Source of the DNA: Amycolatopsis cihanbeyliensis
GTDB taxonomy: Bacteria; Actinomycetota; Actinomycetes; Mycobacteriales; Pseudonocardiaceae
DNA length: 64,000 bases
NCBI RefSeq assembly: GCF_006715045.1
Contig: NZ_VFML01000001.1
Location: forward strand, 124,001 to 188,000
Reading direction: 5' to 3'
The first letter of the stretch is position 1; every line of letters starts with the position of its first letter. A program made the position numbers and the translations under genes. The notes under the pieces are model-generated. The model was not told where the DNA came from, made no database searches, and saw only the letters and a program-made list of their open reading frames with translations. Below, piece after piece: positions 43,943 through 52,433 of the stretch.

Positions 43943-46900
43943 CCACCTCGGACGAGGTTTTCGTGTTCCCGGCGTCGTCGGGGCAGCGCCGGTTGTGGCT
44001 GCTCGACCAGCTCATGCCGGGGACCTCGGTCTACAACATCGGCTGGCGCGTCGCCGTGGAGGGCCCGCTGGACGCCGCGGCGCTGCGGGCCGCGCTGACC
44101 GGGGTCGTGCGCCGCCACGAGGCGCTGCGCACCCGGTTCGCCGCGCGGGAGGGCACCCCGGTGCAGCTGGTCGCGGCCGAGGCCGCCATCGACCTGCCGC
44201 ACCACGAGCAGGCCACCCCGGCCGAGGTCGACGCGCTGGTCGAGACCCTCGCCCGGCAGCCGTTCGACCTGCACACCGGGCCGCTGCTGCGGGCCGCGCT
44301 GGCGACCCTTTCACCCACCCGGCACGTGCTGGTGCTGGTGCTGCACCACAGCATCGCCGACGGCTGGTCCTGCGGGGTGATCTTCGACGAGCTGGCCGCG
44401 CTCTACACCGGGGCCGAGCCGCCCGAGGTGGGCGTGCAGTACCCGGACTACACGTTGTGGCAGCAGGAGCAGGTGGACGGCGGGGCGTTCGAGGCCGACA
44501 TCGCGCACTGGTCGGCGGCGTTGCGTGGGGCGCCGACGATGCTGCGCCTGCCCGCGGACCGCGCCCGATCCGGGGCCGCCTCCGGCTCCGGGGCCGAACT
44601 GCGGGCGCCGCTGCCCGCCGACCGGGTGGGCGGCGGGTTCGCCGCGCTGCTGGCGACGTTCCAGAGCGTGCTGCACCGGGTGACCGGGCAGGAGGACTTC
44701 CTCGTCGCCACCCCGGTCGCCGCCCGCACCCGGCCGGAGACGGACCGCCTGGTCGGCTTCGTGGCGAACACCCTGCCGCTGCGCGCGGTGTTCACCAGCG
44801 AAACCACGCTGGGGCAGGTGCGGGCCGCGGCCGAGGCCGCCACCGTCGGCGCCATCGCCCACCAGGACCTCCCGTTCGAGTACCTGGTCGACCTGGCCTC
44901 GCCGGAGCGCTCGCTCGGCCACACCCCCTTGGTGCAGGTGATGTTCGCCGTCGAGCCGGTGCCCGAACCGCGGGTGGCGGGCGAGGTCACCTTCGCCCCG
45001 GAGCCGGTAACCGGCGGCGGCTCCAAGTTCGCCGTCTCGCTGACCGTCGAGCAGGCGGGTGCGGGCTGGTTCGGGCGCTGGCAGTACGACACCGACCTGT
45101 TCGACGCGGGCACCGTCGCCGCGCTGCACTCGGCCTTCGTCGCCGCGCTCGGCGCGGACGACGCGACCCCGGTGGCCGAGCTGCCGCTGGGCGGCCACCC
45201 GCGCCCCCGGCCCGCGCCAGCCCCGCCACCGCCGCGGGCGACCGCGGCCGAGCTGGTCCGCGCCGCACTGGCGGCCCGGCCGGACGCCGTGCTCGTCGAC
45301 GACCGGTTCACCGCCGCCGATCTGGACGCGGCAAGCGACCGGCTGGCCCACGCCCTGCTCGCCGCGGGCGCGCGCCCCGACGAGCCGGTGGCGCTACTGG
45401 TCGAGCGCGGCGCCCCGACCATCGTCGGCATCATCGCCGCCTGGAAGGCGGGTGCGGGTTACCTGCCGCTGGACCCGTCGTGGCCACCCGCGCGGCTGGC
45501 CGCGATGGCCACCGACGCGGGGGTGCCGGTGCTGGTGGCCGGGGAAGGCACCAGGGGCCTGCTGCCCGGCCCGTGGACCGAGGTCGTCGTGGACACCGGG
45601 GGAGACGTCCACACGGGACAGCGCAACGAGACCCCGCCGGTCGCCGTGCCCCAGCACCCCGGGTCGCTGGCGTACCTGCTCTACACCTCGGGCTCCACCG
45701 GCACACCGAAGGGCGTGCGGGTGACCCAGGGCGGGCTGGCCGCGCTGTTGCACGCGATGGACGAGCTGCTCGGCCTGTCCGCGCGCGATCGGCTCGTCTC
45801 GATCAGCACGCCCGCGTTCGACGTGTCCACGGTGGAGATGCTGGTGCCGCTGCTGCGCGGTGCCCACGTCACCGCGGTCCCGGCCGAGGACGTCGCCGAC
45901 GGCGGGCTGCTGCGGGAGCGGGTCACCGCCGCGCGCGCCACCGTGGTGCAGGGCGGGCCGACGAGCTGGCGGCTCCTGCTCGCGGCGGGCGGGGTGCCGC
46001 CTGAGGTGCGCCTGCGTGTCACCGGGGGCGAGGCGCTGACCAGGGACCTTGCCGACCAGTTGCAGTCCGACGGCGCGGTGCTCATCGACGGCTACGGTCC
46101 GACCGAGACGACGGTCTACTCCACCGCCGGGATCGTGCCGCGGGCACCGGCACCGGTCCGGCTCGGGCCGCCGGTGCCGGGAACCGAGTTGCACGTGCTG
46201 GACCGGCTGATGCGGCCGGTGCCCCCGTGCGTCGTCGGGGAACTGCACATCGGGGGCGCCGGCGTGGCCCGTGGCTACCACGGCATGCCCGGCCTGACCG
46301 CCGACCGATTCCGCCCCAACCCGTTCGGACCCGGCCGCCTCTACGCCACCGGGGACCTGGTGCGGTCAAGGGCGGACGGCACGCTGGAGTTCCTCGGCCG
46401 TGCCGACCACCAGGTGAAGCTGCGCGGGTTCCGGATCGAGCTCGGCGAGATCGAGACGGCGCTGCGCGAGCACGTGGACGTCGCCGACGCGGTCGTGACC
46501 ACCTGGTCGGCGGGGGAGTCGGACGTGCGGCTGGTCGCCTACGCCGTGCGCAGGGCGAACGGCACCGCCCGGCCGCCTGCCGACCAGGACGCCACCCGGG
46601 AGCTGTGGGCGGAGCTGCGCCCGCACCTGGCCCGCAGGCTGCCCGACTACATGCTGCCGGCGACGCTGGTGCTGCTGGAGTCGATGCCGCGCACCCCGAC
46701 CGGCAAGACCGACCGCCGTGCCCTTCCCGAGCCGGTGTGGACCGGGACCGCCCCCGCGGTGGGTCCCCGCACCGAGTCCGAGGCCCGGATGGCCGGGATC
46801 TGGCGCGAGGTGCTGGCCATCCCGGCGGAGGTCGAGCTGAGCGTGCACGACAACTTCTTCGCCGTGGGCGGCCACTCGCTGACGGCCACCCGGATGCTGG

Positions 46901-47109
46901 CCAGGGTCCGCTCGGTGCTGGGCACCGAACTGCCGCTGGCGACGTTGTTCGCCGCGCCGACCATCGCGGAGCTGTGCGCGGCGCTGGTCGGCGGCGGAAC
47001 CGGTGGCGGGCAGCGCGGACCGGTCCCGCTGCTGGACGCCCTCGACGACCTCTCCGACGCCGAGGTCGATCGCCTGCTCGGCGCGCTCCTCGACGAGGAG
47101 CGGCCCTGA
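43939..47109 (+). CDS. NRPS, single module C-A-PCP
   Basis: A 1,056-residue synthetase with a GTG start overlapping the previous stop. The condensation domain has an intact HHSIADG (136-142). The adenylation domain starts its core at YLLYTSGSTGTPKG (579). The carrier Ser980 is in VGGHSLTATR. Hand alignment to GrsA gives DVVQVGGVYK. This belongs to the clade with FDxxTVEML and GGPTSWRLLL, in which Gln278 is common and which includes glycine-activating domains, but I cannot assign the substrate. No tailoring domain is present. It should be the second module of the assembly line, extending the chain loaded by the LanB fusion. Confidence 0.93.
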   Translation: MTTSDEVFVFPASSGQRRLWLLDQLMPGTSVYNIGWRVAVEGPLDAAALRAALTGVVRRHEALRTRFAAREGTPVQLVAAEAAIDLPHHEQATPAEVDALVETLARQPFDLHTGPLLRAALATLSPTRHVLVLVLHHSIADGWSCGVIFDELAALYTGAEPPEVGVQYPDYTLWQQEQVDGGAFEADIAHWSAALRGAPTMLRLPADRARSGAASGSGAELRAPLPADRVGGGFAALLATFQSVLHRVTGQEDFLVATPVAARTRPETDRLVGFVANTLPLRAVFTSETTLGQVRAAAEAATVGAIAHQDLPFEYLVDLASPERSLGHTPLVQVMFAVEPVPEPRVAGEVTFAPEPVTGGGSKFAVSLTVEQAGAGWFGRWQYDTDLFDAGTVAALHSAFVAALGADDATPVAELPLGGHPRPRPAPAPPPPRATAAELVRAALAARPDAVLVDDRFTAADLDAASDRLAHALLAAGARPDEPVALLVERGAPTIVGIIAAWKAGAGYLPLDPSWPPARLAAMATDAGVPVLVAGEGTRGLLPGPWTEVVVDTGGDVHTGQRNETPPVAVPQHPGSLAYLLYTSGSTGTPKGVRVTQGGLAALLHAMDELLGLSARDRLVSISTPAFDVSTVEMLVPLLRGAHVTAVPAEDVADGGLLRERVTAARATVVQGGPTSWRLLLAAGGVPPEVRLRVTGGEALTRDLADQLQSDGAVLIDGYGPTETTVYSTAGIVPRAPAPVRLGPPVPGTELHVLDRLMRPVPPCVVGELHIGGAGVARGYHGMPGLTADRFRPNPFGPGRLYATGDLVRSRADGTLEFLGRADHQVKLRGFRIELGEIETALREHVDVADAVVTTWSAGESDVRLVAYAVRRANGTARPPADQDATRELWAELRPHLARRLPDYMLPATLVLLESMPRTPTGKTDRRALPEPVWTGTAPAVGPRTESEARMAGIWREVLAIPAEVELSVHDNFFAVGGHSLTATRMLARVRSVLGTELPLATLFAAPTIAELCAALVGGGTGGGQRGPVPLLDALDDLSDAEVDRLLGALLDEERP

Positions 47110-47192
47110 TGCGGTCGGGCGGTGCACGTGCCCGGCGGCGCGACGCCCGCCACCGCCACTTACCAGTCGCGCGAGCGAAACAGGTGAGGTAG

Positions 47193-47825
47193 ATGCTGAT
47201 CCATCCCACTCGGCCGGTGTACCCGCTGATCGAGCCGTCGGACTTCGCCGCCGCCCGGCTACCCGACGCCGTCGCCGAGCACGAGGACTCGTTGCGGCGC
47301 ATCCACGGCTGGGCGCGGGAGTACCTGTGCAGGCCGAACCCGCGGCTGGGCAGGCGAGGCGACGTGTGCCCGTTCACCGGCACCTCCCTGCGGAAGGGCC
47401 TTTTCCTCGTCTCCGTCCACACCGGACAACCTGCCGACCCGGCCGAGCTGTCCGGGCTGCTGTTGCACTACCGGGACTGGTTCACCGAGCTGAGCCCGCG
47501 CACCGAACCGGACGCGCAGTTCACCACCATCCTGGTGCTGTTCCCGAACCTCACCGACGTGACGCTGATCGACCGCACCCAGGGGGCGCTCAAACGCGAG
47601 TACACCGAGTCAGGCCTGATGATCGGTGAGTTCCACCCCGGACCGCCGGACAAGGGCGGGCTGTGGAACCCGGATTTCCGGCCGCTGCGCGCGCCGCTGC
47701 CGTTGCTGGCGATCAGGCACATGGTGCCCACCGACTTGCCGTTCCTGCGCGACGACGAGGCCACCGTCGCCGCGTACCTGCGCCGCTTCGGTGACCGCCT
47801 GCCACGCACCAGCGCGGCGCGGTGA
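47193..47825 (+). CDS. Conserved protein of unknown function inside the NRPS operon
   Basis: A 210-residue protein with a good start (aggtgaggtag before the ATG at 47193). It lies in an 83-bp to 40-bp pocket between two synthetase genes, all on the plus strand. It has no signal peptide or membrane segment. Segments that look conserved are CPFTGTSLRKGLFL, TTILVLFPNLTDV, LKREYTESGLMIGEFHPG and the C-terminal RHMVPTDLPFL. It reminds me of a domain of unknown function numbered DUF6875, but that is a weak recollection. No catalytic motif stands out. Its placement in a cluster with a LanB-type domain makes it a candidate for the missing elimination step or another tailoring step; this is speculation. 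Confidence 0.7.
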   Translation: MLIHPTRPVYPLIEPSDFAAARLPDAVAEHEDSLRRIHGWAREYLCRPNPRLGRRGDVCPFTGTSLRKGLFLVSVHTGQPADPAELSGLLLHYRDWFTELSPRTEPDAQFTTILVLFPNLTDVTLIDRTQGALKREYTESGLMIGEFHPGPPDKGGLWNPDFRPLRAPLPLLAIRHMVPTDLPFLRDDEATVAAYLRRFGDRLPRTSAAR

Positions 47826-47865
47826 GCACCGAGACCGACCGACGAGACCCCTCTGGGAGCCGACG

Positions 47866-50800
47866 ATGACCGAGCCCGATTCCGCTGGGCCCATGTCCGC
47901 CGTCCGCAAACGCGAGCTGCTCGGGCAGCGCCTGCGCGCCCGCGCCACGGCGCCCGTGCCCTACCCGCTGTCGTTCGGCCAGCAGCGCCTGTGGTTTCTC
48001 GACAAGTTCTCCGCCGGCAGCGCCGCTTACAACGTGCCCATGGGAATGCGGCTGCGCGGGAGGCTGGACCGGGCCGCGCTGCGCGCGGCGCTGGACTCGG
48101 TGGTGGCCAGGCACGCGGCCCTGCGCACCACGTTCCCCGAATCCGGCGGGGAACCGGTGCAGCTGGTGGCCCCGACCGGATCGGCGACACTGCGCGAGCA
48201 CACCCTGACCGGGCAGGACCGGGACGCCGCCGCGCAGCGCTTCGCCGACGAGCGCGGCGCGGAACCCTTCGACCTGCACAGCGGACCGCTGCTGCGGGCG
48301 GATCTCGGGCGGTTCGACGAGGACGACCACGTGCTGGTGCTGAACCTGCACCACATCATCTCCGATGCCTGGTCGCTGTCGGTGCTGCTGGACGAGCTGG
48401 GCATCTGCTACCGGGCCACGGTGTCCGGGACCCGACCGGAGCTGCCCGAGCTGCCGGTGCAGTACCCGGACTTCGCGGCGTGGCAGCGGGACAGGGTGGG
48501 GGACGGGGCCGAGCACCTGGACTACTGGGCCGAGCACCTCTCGGGAGCGCCGGAACTGCTCACCCTGCCCACTGACCGGCCCCGGCCGGCGATCTCCACC
48601 TACCGGGGGGCACTGCACGAGCACGCGGTCCCCGGGGCGCTGGTGGACCGGCTGGAGGCGCTGGCCACGCGGCGGGGTGCCACGCTGTTCATGGTGCTGC
48701 TGGCGGCGTTCGCCGCCCGGCTGGGGCGGCTGGCCGGGCAGGAGGATGTCGTCGTCGGCACGCCCGTCGCCGGCCGTGCGCACCCGGACCTGGAGCGGCT
48801 GATCGGCTTCATCGTCAACACCCTCGCGTTGCGCACGCACGTCGGCGACGACCCGACCTTCGAGGAACTACTCATCCGCACCCGCAAGGTCACGGTGGAC
48901 GGCCTCGCGCACGCGGAACTGCCGTTCGAGCAGCTGGTCGAGCGGCTGAGCCCGCAGCGCAGCCTGGGACACGCGCCGGTGTTCCAGGCCCAGCTGATCC
49001 TGCAGAACACCCCGCCGCTGCGGATGTCGTTCGCCGACCTGGCCGCCACGCCGGTGGTGGTCGATCCGAAGGTCGCCAAGTTCGACCTCACCCTCGCCGC
49101 CGAGCGGCGCGGCGACGAGCTCGCCTTCGACATCGAGTACAGCACCGACCTGTTTGACCCGGAGACCATCGCCGACTTCGCCGACCGGTTCGTCGCGCTG
49201 CTGGCCGCCGTCGCCGAGAACCCCGGCCGTCGAGTGTCCGAACTGGACGCGCTGACCGGGGTGCTCCGGTGGGAGGTGCTGGAGGGATTGAACGCCTCCG
49301 AGCTACCGCTGCCCACCGCGACCACCGCGCTGGACCTGATCGCGGGCAGGCCCGAGGACATCGCCGTCAGCGGGCCGGACGGGTCCGCCCTGACCTACCG
49401 GGAGCTGGACGAGCGGGCCGGGCGGATCGCCGCGCTGCTGCGCGCGCACGGGGCGGGCCCGGACGCCCCGGTCGGGCTGTGCCTGCCGCGCACCCCGGAC
49501 CTGCTCGCGGCGGTGCTGGGCGTGTGGCGGGCCGGGGCGGCCTACCTGCCGCTGGACCCGAGCTGGCCGACCGCCCGGCTGGCCGGGATGCTCGCGGACT
49601 CGGGGGCGCGGGTGCTGCTCGGGGCCGGGGAGGACCTCGGCTTCGCCGGGACCGTGCTGACCCCTGGCGAGGCCGGCGCGCACCAGCCCGTCCCGGCGGC
49701 GCCGGTGCTCGGCGAGAACCTGGCCTATGTCATCTACACCTCCGGTTCGACCGGCAGGCCCAAGGGGGTGGAGGTCCCGCACCGGGCCGTGGTGAACATG
49801 CTGGTGGCGTTCCAGCACCTGCTCGACCTCGCGCCCACCGACCGGCTCGCGGCGGTCACCACGCTGTCCTTCGACATCTCCGTACTGGAACTGCTGCTCC
49901 CGCTGGTCGCGGGGGCACGGGTGCTGGTCGTGCCCGCCGAGACCGCCGCGGACGGCCCGGCGCTGCGCGACCTGCTGGCCTCCGCGGGCGCCACCGCCAT
50001 GCAGGCGACCCCGGCCACCTGGCGACTGCTGGAGACGGCGGGCGGCGTCCCCGCCGGGGTGGTCACCCGGGTGTGCGGCGGTGAGGCGCTGCCCCGTGAC
50101 CTCGCCGACTCCCTGCTCACCGACGACGCGCTGGTGTGGAACGCCTACGGCCCCACCGAGACCACGGTCTGGTCCTCCGCCGCGCTGGTCGACCCGGCAC
50201 CCGCGCCGGTCGTGCTCGGACCGCCGATCGGCAACACCAGTCTGTACGTACTCGACGCGCGGATGGAGCCGGTCCCACCCGGGGTGGTCGGCGAACTGCA
50301 CATCGGCGGCGCGGGCGTGGTGCGCGGCTACCGGGGGCGGCCGGGGCTGACCGCGGACCGCTTCCGCCCCAACCCGTTCGGGGCCGGCCGCCTCTACGCC
50401 ACCGGCGACAAGGTCCGATTGCTCCGGGACGGCTCGCTGGAGTTCCTCGGCCGTGCCGACCACCAGGTGAAGCTGCGCGGGTTCCGGATCGAACTCGGCG
50501 AGATCGAGGCCGCCCTGCTGCGATGCCCCGAGGTCAGGGAGGCCGTTGTCGGCACAAGGGGGTCGGGCGAGGACCTGCGGATCGTGGCCTACCTGGTTCC
50601 CCGCGGCGGGCGGGGCGAGGAGCCGGACCTGTGGTCCCTGCTGCGTGCCCGGCTCGCCGACCTGCTGCCCGAGTACCTGGTCCCGGCCGCCGCGGTCCTG
50701 CTGGAGACCATGCCACTGACCGCGAACGGGAAGGTGGATCGGCAGGCGCTGCCCGACCCGGTGTGGGCGGGTGACGCCGAGCGGGTCGCCCCGCGCGATC

Positions 50801-51114
50801 CGGTGGAGCGGGTGCTGGCCGGGATCTGGCAGGAGGTTCTCGCCGTGCCGGTCCTCGGCGTGCACCACGACTTCTTCGTCGTGGGCGGGCACTCGCTGCT
50901 GGCCGCGAAGGTACTGGCCAGGGTGCGGGCCGCGTTCTCGGTGACCGTCCCGATCGGACGGATGTTCGCCGAGCCCACCGTGGCCGGGCTGGCCCGCGTG
51001 CTGACCGAGCTGGAGGACAAGCCCGGCCAGATCGCCGCGATCGCGCAGCTGCGCGTGGAGCTGGACGGCACGTCCACCGACGACATCCGCACCATGCTGG
51101 AGGAGAACCCGTGA
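47866..51114 (+). CDS. NRPS, single module C-A-PCP
   Basis: A 1,082-residue synthetase; I chose ATG 47866 (MTEPDSAGP). The condensation domain carries HHIISDA (162-168), with Ala in place of the usual Gly after the catalytic Asp. The adenylation core begins with YVIYTSGSTGRPKG (621) and its hand-read code is DILQVGAVWK. This is close to glycine codes such as DILQLGLIWK, so glycine or a small residue is likely. The carrier Ser1010 is in VGGHSLLAAK. The C-terminal 70 residues after the carrier look like a docking tail (QIAAIAQLRVELDG). The stop overlaps the transporter start (GTGA, 51111-51114). Confidence 0.93.
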   Translation: MTEPDSAGPMSAVRKRELLGQRLRARATAPVPYPLSFGQQRLWFLDKFSAGSAAYNVPMGMRLRGRLDRAALRAALDSVVARHAALRTTFPESGGEPVQLVAPTGSATLREHTLTGQDRDAAAQRFADERGAEPFDLHSGPLLRADLGRFDEDDHVLVLNLHHIISDAWSLSVLLDELGICYRATVSGTRPELPELPVQYPDFAAWQRDRVGDGAEHLDYWAEHLSGAPELLTLPTDRPRPAISTYRGALHEHAVPGALVDRLEALATRRGATLFMVLLAAFAARLGRLAGQEDVVVGTPVAGRAHPDLERLIGFIVNTLALRTHVGDDPTFEELLIRTRKVTVDGLAHAELPFEQLVERLSPQRSLGHAPVFQAQLILQNTPPLRMSFADLAATPVVVDPKVAKFDLTLAAERRGDELAFDIEYSTDLFDPETIADFADRFVALLAAVAENPGRRVSELDALTGVLRWEVLEGLNASELPLPTATTALDLIAGRPEDIAVSGPDGSALTYRELDERAGRIAALLRAHGAGPDAPVGLCLPRTPDLLAAVLGVWRAGAAYLPLDPSWPTARLAGMLADSGARVLLGAGEDLGFAGTVLTPGEAGAHQPVPAAPVLGENLAYVIYTSGSTGRPKGVEVPHRAVVNMLVAFQHLLDLAPTDRLAAVTTLSFDISVLELLLPLVAGARVLVVPAETAADGPALRDLLASAGATAMQATPATWRLLETAGGVPAGVVTRVCGGEALPRDLADSLLTDDALVWNAYGPTETTVWSSAALVDPAPAPVVLGPPIGNTSLYVLDARMEPVPPGVVGELHIGGAGVVRGYRGRPGLTADRFRPNPFGAGRLYATGDKVRLLRDGSLEFLGRADHQVKLRGFRIELGEIEAALLRCPEVREAVVGTRGSGEDLRIVAYLVPRGGRGEEPDLWSLLRARLADLLPEYLVPAAAVLLETMPLTANGKVDRQALPDPVWAGDAERVAPRDPVERVLAGIWQEVLAVPVLGVHHDFFVVGGHSLLAAKVLARVRAAFSVTVPIGRMFAEPTVAGLARVLTELEDKPGQIAAIAQLRVELDGTSTDDIRTMLEENP

Positions 51115-52433
51115 CCACCGCACCGGAGGTCCCGACCGACGGCGGGCTGCGCCGGTTCGCGGTGATCTGGGCCGGCCAGCTGGTGTCGGTCATCGGGTCC
51201 GCGCTCAGCGCGTTCGTCCTCGGCGTCTGGGTGTACCTGGGTACCGGGTCGGTCACCCAGTTCGTGCTCATCCAGTTCTGCGCGGTGCTGCCGGGCATCC
51301 TGGTCGCCCCGTACGCGGGGGCGGTCGCCGACCGTCACGACCGCCGCCGCGTCATGCTCACCGCCGACACCGGGGCGGGCGTGGTCACCGCGCTGCTGCT
51401 GGTGGCGGTCAGCACCGGCGCGCTGGCCACCTGGCACATCTACGTCGCCACGGCGATGACCGCCACGCTCAACTCCTTCCACATCGTCGCCTACACCGCG
51501 CTCGTGCCCGCGCTGGTGCCCAAGCGGCATCTCGGGCGGGTCAACGGGCTGATGCAGCTGACCCAGGGGGTACAGATCGCCGCCCCGCTGGTCGCGGGCG
51601 CGCTGCTGGCGCTGGTCGGGCTGCGCGGGGTGCTGCTGATCGACCTGCTGTCGATGGCGTTCGCGGTGACCACCCTGCTGCTGACCCGGCCACCCGCCGA
51701 AGCCACCACACCCGCGGGCAGGGGCAGGGAGAACTCGGGCGCCGGGGCGGGCCTGCGCTGGCTGGCCACCGCGCCCGCCCTGCTCACCCTGTGCGTGGTG
51801 TTCGGCGTGTGGAACTTCCTGTTCGCCATCGCGGGCGGGCTGGTCCAACCGCTCATCCTGTCCTTCGCCGACCCAGCCACCCTGGGCGTGCTGATGGCGG
51901 CTGGCGGCAGCGGCATGTTCGTCGGGGGGCTCGTGATGGGCGCCTGGGGCGGGCCGAAACGGCGGGTGCTCGGCATCTACGCCGGGCTGGGGCTCGGCGG
52001 TGTCTTCCTCGTCCTGCACAGCCTCGCGCCGTCCCCGTGGCTGATCGCGGTGGCCGCGCCCGCTTTCCTGTTCACCCTGCCCCTGATGAACACCTCGTGC
52101 ATCACCCTCATTCAGACCAAAGTGGACTCCGAGGTGCTCGGTCGCGTACTCGCCGTGGTCCGTGTGCTCAGCACCGCCGCGATGCCGGTCGCCTACCTGC
52201 TCATCGGCCCGATCACCGATGGCATCGCCGAACCGCTCATGGCCGAGGGCGGTGCGCTGGCCGGCACCGTCGGCGCGGTGATCGGTACCGGCGACGGCCG
52301 CGGCATCGCCCTGGTCTTCCTCGTCGTCGGCGCGCTCATGCTCGCGCTGACCGCCTACGCCTGGTCCCGGCCGAGGCTGCGTGCGGTCGACGACCTGCCC
52401 GACGCGTCCACCCCGGAAAGGATGCCCCAGTGA
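51111..52433 (+). CDS. MFS transporter (DHA3/MFS_3-type), probable product exporter
   Basis: A 440-residue major facilitator protein with a GTG start. About twelve hydrophobic segments are visible. The loop ADRHDRRRVML between helices 2 and 3 is the MFS motif A, and NGLMQLTQGVQIAAPLVAG is typical of the MFS_3 (enterobactin exporter-like) group. It is locked between two synthetase genes by GTGA overlaps on both sides (51111-51114, 52430-52433), so it is co-translated with them. This is strong evidence that it exports the cluster 2 peptide or gives self-resistance. Confidence 0.92.
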   Translation: MTTAPEVPTDGGLRRFAVIWAGQLVSVIGSALSAFVLGVWVYLGTGSVTQFVLIQFCAVLPGILVAPYAGAVADRHDRRRVMLTADTGAGVVTALLLVAVSTGALATWHIYVATAMTATLNSFHIVAYTALVPALVPKRHLGRVNGLMQLTQGVQIAAPLVAGALLALVGLRGVLLIDLLSMAFAVTTLLLTRPPAEATTPAGRGRENSGAGAGLRWLATAPALLTLCVVFGVWNFLFAIAGGLVQPLILSFADPATLGVLMAAGGSGMFVGGLVMGAWGGPKRRVLGIYAGLGLGGVFLVLHSLAPSPWLIAVAAPAFLFTLPLMNTSCITLIQTKVDSEVLGRVLAVVRVLSTAAMPVAYLLIGPITDGIAEPLMAEGGALAGTVGAVIGTGDGRGIALVFLVVGALMLALTAYAWSRPRLRAVDDLPDASTPERMPQ

